DNA of 64,000 nucleotides from Streptomyces sp. CG 926. Its GTDB lineage: Bacteria > Actinomycetota > Actinomycetes > Streptomycetales > Streptomycetaceae. A program made the translations under genes and the position numbers. Shown one piece after another: positions 53,519 through 62,863 of this stretch (position 1 is the stretch's first letter; each line of letters starts with the position of its first letter). The DNA lies in contig NZ_QGGZ01000001.1 in assembly GCF_003148825.1 (NCBI RefSeq), positions 930,001 to 994,000 of the forward strand. Reading direction: 5' to 3'. The notes beneath the pieces are model-generated. The model was not told where the DNA came from. It ran no database searches and was given only the letters and a program-made list of their open reading frames with translations.

Positions 53519-53974
53519 ATGGATGCCATTGACCGAGATATCTTGCGCGAGCTCCAGGCCGATGGCCGCCTGAGCAACCAGGAACTCGCCCAACGCGTGG
53601 GACTGACCCCCTCCCCCTGCATGCGTCGGGTGCGCCAGCTGGAGCAGGACGGGGTGATCCAGGGTTACCGCGCGGTGATCTCCCCCGAGGCGGTGGATCG
53701 CGGCTTCGAGGTGCTCGTCTCGGTCGAGGTGCGGCGCGACCGGGAAGCGGTCGAGGCCTTCGAGGCGGCCCTCCAGGACATCCCCGACGTCATCGAGGCC
53801 TACCGCCTCTTCGGCAGCCCCGGCTGCCTGCTGCGGATCGCCGTCGCCGACCTGCGGGCGTACGAGCGCCTGTGGATCGAGAAGCTGACGGCCCTCACCG
53901 GCATCACCGAGGTCAACTCGCAGATCATCATGAAGCGCATCAAGGAACCGAACGGCCTGCCCGTCGGTCCCTGA
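53519..53974 (+). CDS. Lrp/AsnC family transcriptional regulator
   Basis: A 151-residue amino-acid-responsive regulator. The N-terminal HTH reads IDRDILRELQADGRLSNQEL and VGLTPSPCMRRVRQLEQDGV; the C-terminal RAM domain (about 68-145) carries GSPGCLLRIAVADLRAYERL. It is divergent from asparaginase, so regulation of that gene by asparagine or a related amino acid is likely. The ATG at 53519 begins MDAIDRDILREL. Confidence 0.93.
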   Translation: MDAIDRDILRELQADGRLSNQELAQRVGLTPSPCMRRVRQLEQDGVIQGYRAVISPEAVDRGFEVLVSVEVRRDREAVEAFEAALQDIPDVIEAYRLFGSPGCLLRIAVADLRAYERLWIEKLTALTGITEVNSQIIMKRIKEPNGLPVGP

Positions 53975-54032
53975 CATGGGCGAACCCGCGAGCGGCGGAG
54001 TTCGGGACGACAGGAACAGGAAGCAGCACCAC

Positions 54033-56135
54033 ATGGAACCCCTCGGCATCGGTGATCCGATCCGGCTCGGTCCGTACCGCGTACTCGGCGTCCTCGGCGA
54101 AGGCGGCATGGGCAAGGTGTACTTCGGCCGGGAGGACGGTGGCCGCACCGCGGCCGTCAAGGTGCTGCTGCCCGAGCTCGCGCACGACCCGCATCTGGTC
54201 CAGCGCTTCCTGCGCGAGGCGCGGACCGCCCAGGCGGTCACCGGCGGGGGCGTCGCCCGGGTGCTGAACGCGCGGGTCGACGACCACGACGGCCGGCCCT
54301 GGATCGCCACCGAGTTCCTGTCCGGACCCACCCTCGACGACGCCGTACGCCGCTACGGCCCGTTCGGCGCCGACGGCGTACGCGCGCTCGCCGCCTCGCT
54401 CGCCGCCACCCTCGGGGACATCCACGCGGCCGGGCTCGTCCACCGCGACCTCAAGCCCGCGAACATCGTGCTCACCTCGGCGGGACCGCGCGTCATCGAC
54501 TTCGGTATCGCGCGGCCCGAGCACGGGCTGACGCTCACGACCACGGGCCAGGTGCCGGTCACCCCCGGGTACGGCGCCCCCGAACAGGTGCTCGGCCAGC
54601 GCGTCGGCCCGGCCGCTGACGTCTTCTCGTTGGGCGCGGTCCTGGCGTACGCGGCCACCGGACAGCGCACCTTCGACGGAACCCATGTGGCCGCCGTTCA
54701 GTACGAGGTGGTGCACGGGGAGCCGCGACTGGACTCCGTACCGCCCGAGTTGCGGCAGCTGATCGCGCCCTGCCTCGCCAAGGACCCCGCGCACCGGCCG
54801 ACCCCGGAGCAGATCGCGGGCGCTTTCGCCCCACCACCGGGAGCGGACCGGATCTGGCGCACCGGGGAGCTGTCCAAGGACATCGAGCGCCGGGGGGCCG
54901 AGGCCGACCGGCAGGCCACCGTGGTCGCGCAGGGGTCCGGCACGGATCCGTCCCGCAGGCGCGTGCTGCGCACCGCGCTCGCGGCCGGGGGCGTACTGGC
55001 CGCCTCGGGCGGGGCCACGGGCGCCTGGTGGCTGCTGCGCGAGGAGCCGCGCAAGATCCCGGCGGCCGGACTGGCCGAGAATGCGGCACCGCTCCCCATC
55101 ACCGCGGGGAGCCACGGCACGGCCCCCGGCGAGCTGTGGGGCCCGCTGCCCGTGGCGGCCAAGGCGGTGGACGGAGTGGTCACCGACCCGCTGCCCGTGC
55201 TCGACGTGGTCGTCTTCGCCGCCGCCGGTGGCGGACTCGCGGCCCGGCTGACGACCGACGGCAAGGAGAAGTGGCGGCTGCCCGACGTCCGGCCGGCCGC
55301 CGGCCTCGTCGGACTTCCCGACCACCGGTTCGCGACCGCCGGCCCGGGCGGGGCGCTGCTCGGCTTCGAGGCTTCCACCAGCCGGCAGGAGTGGTCGGTG
55401 GGCGATGCCGACACCGGGCGCATCCTGGCCGCGGACGAGTCGGCGGTCTACCTGGTGACGCGCGGCGGGAAGCTGCGCGCGGTGGACACCACCGCACGCA
55501 AGATCCGCTGGACGGTGCCGCTCACGGCGGCGGCCGTCGAGGCACCCGGGCCGCGGGCCGCGGTCGGTAGCGGCCGGCTCGTCGTCTTCGGCGCCGACGG
55601 CGACGTCGTCGCGGTCGACACCGCGTCCGGGGCCACGGTCTGGCGGCTCGACGACCAGGCGAGGTCCGCCCTGCGGCCGCTCGTCCTGGAGGACCGCGTG
55701 TACCTCGGCGGTCGGAAGCTGACGGCCCTGGACATCAGGACGGGCACCTCTGTGTGGAAGGACGAGGAGACCGAAGCCACCGGCGCCCTGCGGAAGGGGA
55801 CGGGCGGCTGGGGCCCGGCGACCTCGTGGAGCGGGCGGGTGTTCGCGATGGACGGTGCGGCGCTGTGCCAGGTGTACACGGAAACCGGTGGGGCACTTGC
55901 GATGGACCGGAGCCCGAACGGCCCGGTGCCGCACAATCCCCCGCACGTGGAGGCCCGCACGCTGTGGGTCGTCCAGGGGGACGGTCGGGGCGTCTCGGCC
56001 CACGGCGTCGTCAGCGGCCGGCGGTACTGGACCTGGTCGGCCGAGTCGCGGGGGCCGTGGGGCATGTCCGGCGCGGGGAACCGCGTCTTCCTCGTCAACG
56101 ACGGGAAGCTGACGGCCATGCCCACCATCGAATGA
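54033..56135 (+). CDS. Ser/Thr protein kinase with extracellular PQQ-type propeller
   Basis: A 700-residue receptor kinase. The glycine loop GEGGMGKVYF (about residues 22-31), AAVKVL (K43), HRDLKPAN (about 136-143) and DFGIA (about 156) are intact. One membrane helix follows (about 308-336, VLRTALAAGGVLAASGGATG). The outer part (about 340-700) repeats PQQ/propeller strands such as GATVWRLDDQAR, with Trp at blade ends. The ligand is unknown. ATG at 54033 follows AGGAAG; the earlier ATG at 53976 lacks a ribosome site. First of three kinase-like genes in a row. Confidence 0.9.
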   Translation: MEPLGIGDPIRLGPYRVLGVLGEGGMGKVYFGREDGGRTAAVKVLLPELAHDPHLVQRFLREARTAQAVTGGGVARVLNARVDDHDGRPWIATEFLSGPTLDDAVRRYGPFGADGVRALAASLAATLGDIHAAGLVHRDLKPANIVLTSAGPRVIDFGIARPEHGLTLTTTGQVPVTPGYGAPEQVLGQRVGPAADVFSLGAVLAYAATGQRTFDGTHVAAVQYEVVHGEPRLDSVPPELRQLIAPCLAKDPAHRPTPEQIAGAFAPPPGADRIWRTGELSKDIERRGAEADRQATVVAQGSGTDPSRRRVLRTALAAGGVLAASGGATGAWWLLREEPRKIPAAGLAENAAPLPITAGSHGTAPGELWGPLPVAAKAVDGVVTDPLPVLDVVVFAAAGGGLAARLTTDGKEKWRLPDVRPAAGLVGLPDHRFATAGPGGALLGFEASTSRQEWSVGDADTGRILAADESAVYLVTRGGKLRAVDTTARKIRWTVPLTAAAVEAPGPRAAVGSGRLVVFGADGDVVAVDTASGATVWRLDDQARSALRPLVLEDRVYLGGRKLTALDIRTGTSVWKDEETEATGALRKGTGGWGPATSWSGRVFAMDGAALCQVYTETGGALAMDRSPNGPVPHNPPHVEARTLWVVQGDGRGVSAHGVVSGRRYWTWSAESRGPWGMSGAGNRVFLVNDGKLTAMPTIE

Positions 56136-56323
56136 GCCTGCGCTCACGGGGGTTCCGGCACGCGCCGGAAGGTCGGCTGCCGGGCGACCCGCGGAGACTC
56201 CCCGCCCGACTCCCCGCCCGGCCCACCGGTTCCCCGCCCGGACCACAGGTTCCACCCGGTTCCCCCGCCCGGACCTGCACGGCCTAGGCTCGGGCCCAGC
56301 AACCGACCCGGGAGAGCCCGCGC

Positions 56324-57259
56324 ATGGAACGCCTTCGGCAGGACGACCCGTCGCACATCGGGCCGTACGTCATCCTGGCGCGGCTCGACGCCGACTCCAC
56401 CGAGCGCACCGTTCCCGAACGCCGCTACCTCGGGCGCACCGCCGACGGGCAACGCACCGTCCTCGTCTGCGTGCCGCGGATCGGCGCCGACCCCTCCCGG
56501 TGGGCGATCGAGGCCGAGGGGGCCCGGCGGCTGTCCGTGCCCCGGTTCCTGGGCATCGCGGAGGTGGGCGGCACGGCCGGGTTCCCCTGGTACGCCGCCC
56601 CGTACACCCCGGCGCTGCCGCTGCCGGCTGTGCTCGCCGCGTACGGCCGGCCGCTGCCCGAGGAGACCGTCCGTAGGCTCGGCGCCGCGCTGGCGCAGGC
56701 GCTGGCCGCCGCGCACACGCAAGGGGTGACGCACGCCGGGCTGTCGCCGGCCGCCGTCCTGGTCACCGCGGGCGGACCGCTGCTGACCTGCGTCGGTGCC
56801 GTACGGGCCGCGGCCCCCGACGGCGTGGGGCGGGCCGGGCTGCCCGGGCTCGATCCGGGGTGCCTGGCCGGGGAGCTGATGGCGGGCGGACCGCCGCGGC
56901 CGCTCGGAGACGTCTTCGCGCTGGGGGCCGTCCTGGCCTACGCGTCGACCGGTCACACCGTGCCCGAGCGGAGCGAACTGCCGCCGGGGCTGCGGACGCT
57001 GGTCGGATCCTGTCTGTCGTCCGATCCGACGGCCCGCCCGCAGTCGGCGCAGGACGTGCTGCGCGCGCTGGTGTCCCCCGGTTCGGACGCGACCTCGCCG
57101 CAGGACGCCCACCCGGTGGCCGGCACGGTCCTCGACCACGCGACCGTCCCGCTGCCGGGCCGGGTCGTCGCGGCGCTCGCGGCCCAGTCCGCCGCGCTGC
57201 TCGCCACCGAACTCCCCTCCCCGCAAAGGCCGTTCGCCCCGGCCCAGAAGGTGCACTGA
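56324..57259 (+). CDS. Pseudokinase (degenerate Ser/Thr kinase domain)
   Basis: A 311-residue protein with kinase-like length and helix pattern but missing catalytic residues. The HRD region reads THAGLSPAAVLVT instead of HRDLKPxN. The DFG region reads LLTCVGAVRA. No Lys occupies the VAIK position (TVLVCVPRI). The late DVFALGAVLAYASTGHTVPE and LSSDPTARPQSAQDVLRAL segments are typical of bacterial PASTA/PQQ-type kinases. It has no membrane helix. It is flanked by two active-looking kinases and ends 4 bp before the second, suggesting a regulatory or scaffold role. Confidence 0.8.
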   Translation: MERLRQDDPSHIGPYVILARLDADSTERTVPERRYLGRTADGQRTVLVCVPRIGADPSRWAIEAEGARRLSVPRFLGIAEVGGTAGFPWYAAPYTPALPLPAVLAAYGRPLPEETVRRLGAALAQALAAAHTQGVTHAGLSPAAVLVTAGGPLLTCVGAVRAAAPDGVGRAGLPGLDPGCLAGELMAGGPPRPLGDVFALGAVLAYASTGHTVPERSELPPGLRTLVGSCLSSDPTARPQSAQDVLRALVSPGSDATSPQDAHPVAGTVLDHATVPLPGRVVAALAAQSAALLATELPSPQRPFAPAQKVH

Positions 57260-57263
57260 CTCG

Positions 57264-59507
57264 ATGTCCGTCCCGGCCCAGCACGCTCCAAGCGCACCAC
57301 GCTCCTCTCATGCCCCACGCGCCCCGCTCTCGCCCCTCACGCACGAGGATCCGGAGCAGCTCGGCGGATTCGGGCTGCTCGCCCGGATCGGCAGCGGTGG
57401 CATGGGCACGGTCTATCTGGCCCGATCGGCGTCCGGCCGGACGGTCGCACTCAAGACCGTGCACGCCAAGATCGCCGCCGACGCCACCTTCCGTACCCGG
57501 TTCCGGCTGGAGGCGGACGCCGCGCGGGTCATCGGTGACCGCTACGGGGCCCGGGTCTTCGCCGCGGACGCCTTGGCCTCGACGCCGTGGCTGGCCACCG
57601 AGTACGTCATCGGGCCGCAGCTCGACGAGGCGGTCGGGCTCGCCGGCCCGCTGCCCGAGCCGTGCGTCCGCGCCTTGGGCGCGGACCTCTCGCGGGCGCT
57701 GGGCCAGTTGCACCGCTCGGACGTGGTGCACCGCGACCTCAAGCCCTCCAACGTCATGGTCACGGCCACCGGGCCCAAGGTCATCGACTTCGGGATCGCG
57801 CGAGCCCTCGGCGACGAACGGTTGACCCGCACCGGGGCCGCGGCGGGCACGCCCGCCTTCATGTCGCCCGAGCAGGCCGGTGGTCTCGAACACTCCCCCG
57901 CCGGTGATGTGTTCGCGCTGGCCGGCGTACTGGTCTTCGCGGCCTGCGGACACGGCCCCTTCGGCGGGGGCCGGGCCGCGGACCTGCTGTACCGGGTGCG
58001 GTACGCGGAGCCCGACCTGGGCGGCGTACCGGCGGCGCTGGTATCCGTACTCGCCCGCTGCCTGGACAAGGACCCGACGCGCCGGCCCACGACGGCTGAG
58101 CTGGCCGAACTGTTGGCTCCCGGTGACGGCCCGTTCGCGGACGGGCTGCCGCAGCCGGTGCTCGCGGACATCGCCCGGCGGGCCGCGGCGGTGTGGCAGG
58201 AGCCGCCTCCCCGGCTGCCCGCGCCCGCCGGGGAGGCGACCACCGTCGTCGCCGGTGGCGGCAGCGGCGGCAGCGGTGACGTGTCGCGCCGCAGGCTGCT
58301 GGTCGTCGGTGGTGGCGTGGCCGGCGCGGTGGCACTCGCGGCGGGAGGCGGGCTGTGGGCCTGGCTCGGCGGCCGCGGCAAGGGGGAGGAGGCGGTGGAG
58401 TCCGGACCGCTCGCCTTGAAGCCGCCACCGGGCGCCCTGTGGCAGGTCGACGTCGCACGGCCCTTGGTGGGCGGCGTGCCGATGCGGGTCAGTGGCACGG
58501 TGGTGATGGCCACCAGGGTCACGACCACCGGAGTCTCCCCGAAGAACGGCACGTACCTGACGGACTTCCAGGGGTACGCGGACGCCTGGCGCACGGCCAC
58601 CGACGGCACGATGCTGTACGGCCTCCGAAAGCCGGACTCCGCGGACAGGGCTCTCGCCGTGGTGCCGCTGTCCTTGGATACGGGCCGTGAGCAGGCGCCG
58701 CTCCTGCGGCTGCCGGCCTTCGACGGTACGCAGGTGCTCTCCCAGATCCTCGGCGTGGCCGAGGACACCGTCTTCCTCTGCGCCCAGGCGGCCGGGAGCG
58801 GGCAGTGGTTCGTGGTGGCGGCCCATCTGAAGACCGGCAAGGAGCTGTGGCGGCAGCCGACGGCCGGGCCCTCCGCGAACTCGATCGAGCGGCGGCGTCC
58901 GACCCTGGTCCGGGTCAAGGCGGTAGCCGGCGGGGTGCTGTTGTGGCAGCGGGCGGAGCAGGGGGACGCCCTGCGGGTGTCCCTGCACGACGCCGCCGGC
59001 GGCGCCGAGCGCTGGACCGTGTCGCTGTCGGCGCCGGGCGCGACCCCGCACGAACCGGTCACGGACCACGAGCACGTCTATGTCGGCGCGGAGCGGCTGC
59101 AGGCGCTGCGGCTCACCGACGGGACGGTGGCGTGGTCCTTCGGGAACGACCGCGACGTCGGCAAGGTGGTGGCCCAGCGCCGGTACGGCCTGCCGACGGT
59201 CCGGGACGGTGTCGTGTACGCCGTGGAAGGCACCCGGGGCGTGATCGCCGTCGGCGCCGACTTCGGCGTGCTGCGCTGGGAGGAGATCGCCCCGGACGGG
59301 ATGGATCCGAATCGCGAGATCGCCCCGGTGGTGACCGCCACGCACGTCTACAGCATGGACGCGGCCGGTCTGCGGGCCGTCGACTCCCGCTTCCACCGCG
59401 CGGTCTGGCGTTACGAGACGGACGCCTATCTGCTGGCTCCGGACCCGGACGGGAAACAGCTCTACGCCCGCGAGGAGCGCGTGCTGATCGCCGTGCCGAC
59501 GCAGTAG
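57264..59507 (+). CDS. Ser/Thr protein kinase with extracellular PQQ-type propeller
   Basis: A 747-residue receptor kinase with a Pro/Ser/Ala-rich N-tail (1-32). Glycine loop IGSGGMGTVYL (about 42-52), K64 in VALKTV, VHRDLKPSN (about 155) and DFGIARALG are intact. The membrane helix is VVGGGVAGAVALAAGGGLWAW (about 347-367). The extracellular part (about 380-747) is a propeller with repeated GKELWRQ, GGAERWTVSL and GTVAWSF strands. The ATG is four bases after the pseudokinase stop, so the genes are co-transcribed. Confidence 0.92.
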   Translation: MSVPAQHAPSAPRSSHAPRAPLSPLTHEDPEQLGGFGLLARIGSGGMGTVYLARSASGRTVALKTVHAKIAADATFRTRFRLEADAARVIGDRYGARVFAADALASTPWLATEYVIGPQLDEAVGLAGPLPEPCVRALGADLSRALGQLHRSDVVHRDLKPSNVMVTATGPKVIDFGIARALGDERLTRTGAAAGTPAFMSPEQAGGLEHSPAGDVFALAGVLVFAACGHGPFGGGRAADLLYRVRYAEPDLGGVPAALVSVLARCLDKDPTRRPTTAELAELLAPGDGPFADGLPQPVLADIARRAAAVWQEPPPRLPAPAGEATTVVAGGGSGGSGDVSRRRLLVVGGGVAGAVALAAGGGLWAWLGGRGKGEEAVESGPLALKPPPGALWQVDVARPLVGGVPMRVSGTVVMATRVTTTGVSPKNGTYLTDFQGYADAWRTATDGTMLYGLRKPDSADRALAVVPLSLDTGREQAPLLRLPAFDGTQVLSQILGVAEDTVFLCAQAAGSGQWFVVAAHLKTGKELWRQPTAGPSANSIERRRPTLVRVKAVAGGVLLWQRAEQGDALRVSLHDAAGGAERWTVSLSAPGATPHEPVTDHEHVYVGAERLQALRLTDGTVAWSFGNDRDVGKVVAQRRYGLPTVRDGVVYAVEGTRGVIAVGADFGVLRWEEIAPDGMDPNREIAPVVTATHVYSMDAAGLRAVDSRFHRAVWRYETDAYLLAPDPDGKQLYAREERVLIAVPTQ

Positions 59508-59796
59508 GGCGGCGCGAGCGCGGGAAGGCCCGCACGCCGGCGGCTCGTGGCCGTCGGGGTACGGGCTTTCCGCTCGGTGGGTCATCAGCTCGGGATGTGC
59601 GCCTCGAAGAGGACGGCGACCGCGAGGCCGCCCACGGTGACGGAGGAGGGGGAGCCCATTCCTGCGAACTCGGTGCGGGGCGGCGCGGATTCAGGGCAGT
59701 GTGTACCGCTGCCCCGTCAACAGGACGGCGGGGAGGGCACATCGACGGCCGGGAATCGCATCGTGAACGGCTTGACGTTCGAAGTGGAGTGAGCGC

Positions 59797-60033
59797 ATGA
59801 GCAACAACCCGTTCGACGACGCCGACGGTCGGTTCTACGTCGTGGTGAACGACGAGGAACAGCACTCGCTGTGGCCGTCCTTCACCGAGGTTCCCGTCGG
59901 CTGGCGCGTCGTGTTCGGCGAGGAGAGCCGCGAGCGGTGCCTGGCACACGTCGAGGCGAACTGGACCGATCTGCGGCCGAAGAGTCTGCGCGACGCTTCG
60001 ACCGCGGACCCGGCCCGCGTCGGCTCCGCGTGA
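59797..60033 (+). CDS. MbtH family protein
   Basis: A 78-residue MbtH-like chaperone of NRPS adenylation domains. The signature is intact: [38 protein letters not shown] and [11 protein letters not shown]. No NRPS or siderophore gene is present in the window, so it is an orphan that probably serves a cluster elsewhere or serves several in trans. The ATG follows GGAGTGA. Confidence 0.93.
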   Translation: MSNNPFDDADGRFYVVVNDEEQHSLWPSFTEVPVGWRVVFGEESRERCLAHVEANWTDLRPKSLRDASTADPARVGSA

Positions 60034-60172
60034 GCTGACCGCGCACGACCTAAGAAGGCCGCGGAATGGGGCTCGGCGCCGTCCGAACCGCACCGGGCCC
60101 TCGATGCCGGCGGCGCGCGCAGCCCCCGCCAAGGGCACGCCGAGACGCCGGGCCGCACGGGTCAGAACAGCG

Positions 60173-62761
60173 TCAGAACGGCGTCGGATCAGCGTCGTCG
60201 ATCGGGCGGCGGGCCTCCGCCAACGCGACCTCGTGGACGAACCACTCCAGTACGCAGCGGAGCTCCTCGCCGTGCTCGGCGAAGACCTCCAGCGGGAAGG
60301 ACGGGCGCAGGTCGAGCTTCGCCTCCGCCAGGTCGATGCCGTCGATGGCGTTGAACCGCTCCATCAGGCCGCGGCGCAGCGGCTCGTCGTCGAACGGCGG
60401 GCGCCGCTTGAGGTACTGGAAGACGACCTCCGCCGTGCCGCTCACCGGGTAGACGCCGATCGGCCACAGTGCCCGCGGCGCGTTCGGGCCGCCGGCGTCC
60501 AGGGTCGGGAAGCAGCTGGTCTCGTTCGCCTTGCCGTAGACCCGGTAGCCGCCCTGCTCCTCCCAGAACCGGAGCACGCCCAGAACACCCTCGACGACCT
60601 GCGGCGTCTGGTTCCCGCGCAGCAGCGTCTCGAAGCGGGTGGCCGCCTCGTCACCGCCGGCCGACGGCGATGCCGGTGGCCCCGCCGGACTCTCCGGGAT
60701 CTCCCGGCCGACCAGGACCGCGAGGTCGGTGCTGCTCAGGCGGTGGGCCTTCGAGGCGCGGCCGTTCTCGTCGAAAGGCACGCCCTCCGCCTCCAGAACG
60801 ACCTTGGGGTCACCGGAATGCCGGTCGTCCGTCCACCGGAAGCCACCGGCGATCCGTCCGTCGGCGGTCAGCACGCGGTACGCGCAGTGCAGGCCCTTCT
60901 TGGCCGCCATGTGGTTGCCCACGGCGATGGCGCTGGTGCCGATCAGTGCGGCGAGTTCGCCGTACGAGGTCCAGGTCCCGGCCGGTACGGCGAGCAGGGT
61001 CTCCCGCAGCTCCCGCCAGCCGGCCCATTCGTCGTCCGCCCGCACGACCCCTTCCAGGGGTCCGGGCCACAGCCGCACGGCCCGGTCGGCCAGTTCCCCG
61101 GCCCGGGCGAGGATCTCGGTGCGGCCCCAGCGCTCCTGTGCGGCGATGTGCTGGTTCATCCGCAGCGCGCTGGAGTCGAGCAGTTCCTGCTTGCGGTGGA
61201 AGGGGTGGTTGGAGAGTCGAGCGTTCTCGCCGGAGAGCGTGAGGTTACCGAGGGTGTGCACGAGCAGGTGGTGGATCTCCTCGGGGCTCTCCCCGTCCGC
61301 GACCTCCTCGGCCAGCAGGTCGAACCACTGCTGGGCCGGGCGCTGCGGCAGCACGTGTTCCACGGTGAGCGGGGCCTTGTCGTAGTCGACGGGCTCGCTC
61401 GACCCGTAGCTCTCCTCCAACCGGCGCAGGATCTGGAAGCGCTGGTTGCTGCGGCCGGTCTTGTAGAAGGGACGGGTGCGGACGGCTTCCCGGACCGCGT
61501 CGTCGCCCGGCCAGACACGGGCGCCGGTGCGGGGGCGCGAGAGGAAGCGGCGTACGGCCTCGGCCGGGGAGCCGTCCTTGTCCAACTCCTTGGGGAGTTC
61601 CATGAACACCCGGTTGCTGCCCGTCGTGGACAGGCCGGCGAAGAGGCGCCGCACCATGTAGCTCTCCGCGAACGCGAGGGCGGCCGCCGCTTCAGCGGCC
61701 GTGGTCACGGCCCCGTCCACGAGGTCGAGGAGGTGCAGGGCCAGCGGGTAGTGGGTCTGGCCGCCCCAGCGCGACAGGCGCTCCAGTACCGCCCGCAGCG
61801 CGGGGTCGTTCTCCCGCTCGGGTTCCATGATCCGCATGAGCCGGTCGGCGCGCAGGGAGAACCGGGCGATCTCGGCCTCCAGTGCCGCCTCGTCCCCGGT
61901 GAGCGGCTCCAGGCGCTTCTTCTGGTCCCGGTAGATCTCGCTCTGCCGCGCCCGACTGTTCCCTCCGACGACGAGGTCCAGCCACACCAGCAGCTCCAGG
62001 CGGTCGGGGCCGAGCAACTCCTGCATGGGGAGCCACCGCTTGCGGTAGACGTCCTCGCCCCTGGTGGGCAGGTACATGAAGAGGTAGTTGCGCAGCAGGT
62101 CGCTCTGGCTGAGCCCCACTCCGGTGTTGTTGATGGACTCGAAGATGCGGTAGACGTTGTCGCCCTCGGCGGCGGTGATCGCGACGATCGAGAGGCATTC
62201 GCCGAGGACGGACTCGACCGCGTCCACCCAGGGCTCCCCGCCGTTCTCCGTCCCCTCGGCCAGAGCGGCGACGAAGAAGCGGTAGGCGGCGCCCACGTTT
62301 CCGGCGCCGCCGGCCTTCGGGAGGCTGTCCACGCAGGCGGTGTACGCCTCGCGGTCCGCCTGCGTCGGCAGCAGCCGGTATCCGTCGTGCCCGTCCTGGT
62401 AGGAGTTGACCAGGATCAGGTCGTTGATGCGGGCGGCCTTCTTCGCCGAGCCCCGGCCGCGGTGGTGGTCCCGCAGCGCGGTGAAGGCGAGCATCAGGGT
62501 GGTCATGCGCTGCTGCCCGTCGACGACGAGCCAACGCCGCATCCCGCCCGCGGCGACGCGCTCGGGCGCCAGCACCACCGATCCGAGGAAGTGGCCTGAT
62601 CCGGAGCGGCCTTCCTGTCGGTCCTCGACCAGCTCCTGCACGTCGTCCCACAACTGCCGCAGTTCGTCGCGCTGCCAGCTGTAAGTGCGCTGGTAGAGCG
62701 GTACCTGGAACTGCTGCTCCCCCTGAACCAGCTTGCTGAACGTCGTCTCCTGAGCGTGCAC
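60173..62761 (-). CDS. GmrSD-like DUF262-DUF1524 nuclease fused to an alkyltransferase-like domain
   Basis: An 862-residue protein. Residues 1-about 230 are DUF262 (ParB/Srx fold): QETTFSKLVQGEQQFQVPLY and the hallmark DGQQRMTTL at 81-89. Residues about 465-540 are DUF1524 (HNH fold): VEHVLPQ, then HTLGNLTLSGENARLSNHPF. This pair is the GmrS-GmrD architecture of type IV restriction enzymes. Residues about 590-645 resemble the MGMT/ATL DNA-binding domain (GTWTSYGELAALIGTSAIAV, then CAYRVLTADGRIAGGFRW), with Ala in place of the active Cys of PCHRV. A C-terminal 180-residue region is unassigned. GTG at 62761 follows GGGGAGAGGA. It is divergent from a RelE-like/helicase gene. Confidence 0.9.
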   Translation of the reverse strand: MHAQETTFSKLVQGEQQFQVPLYQRTYSWQRDELRQLWDDVQELVEDRQEGRSGSGHFLGSVVLAPERVAAGGMRRWLVVDGQQRMTTLMLAFTALRDHHRGRGSAKKAARINDLILVNSYQDGHDGYRLLPTQADREAYTACVDSLPKAGGAGNVGAAYRFFVAALAEGTENGGEPWVDAVESVLGECLSIVAITAAEGDNVYRIFESINNTGVGLSQSDLLRNYLFMYLPTRGEDVYRKRWLPMQELLGPDRLELLVWLDLVVGGNSRARQSEIYRDQKKRLEPLTGDEAALEAEIARFSLRADRLMRIMEPERENDPALRAVLERLSRWGGQTHYPLALHLLDLVDGAVTTAAEAAAALAFAESYMVRRLFAGLSTTGSNRVFMELPKELDKDGSPAEAVRRFLSRPRTGARVWPGDDAVREAVRTRPFYKTGRSNQRFQILRRLEESYGSSEPVDYDKAPLTVEHVLPQRPAQQWFDLLAEEVADGESPEEIHHLLVHTLGNLTLSGENARLSNHPFHRKQELLDSSALRMNQHIAAQERWGRTEILARAGELADRAVRLWPGPLEGVVRADDEWAGWRELRETLLAVPAGTWTSYGELAALIGTSAIAVGNHMAAKKGLHCAYRVLTADGRIAGGFRWTDDRHSGDPKVVLEAEGVPFDENGRASKAHRLSSTDLAVLVGREIPESPAGPPASPSAGGDEAATRFETLLRGNQTPQVVEGVLGVLRFWEEQGGYRVYGKANETSCFPTLDAGGPNAPRALWPIGVYPVSGTAEVVFQYLKRRPPFDDEPLRRGLMERFNAIDGIDLAEAKLDLRPSFPLEVFAEHGEELRCVLEWFVHEVALAEARRPIDDADPTPF

Positions 62762-62863
62762 GCCCGTCCTCTCCCCAAACCCTCGGTACCGACGAGCCAT
62801 TGTCGCCCCGTGCCGTACGGTGATCAGTCGAAACGTCGACACGCGTACGACCCGGGGGCACAG

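Noticed and set aside
53940-56255. A 771-codon minus-strand frame
   Set aside because: It is a shadow of the first receptor kinase gene.
59547-59792. Possible 81-codon gene before mbtH
   Set aside because: No ribosome site and no coherent segments; the last residues before mbtH look like leader sequence.
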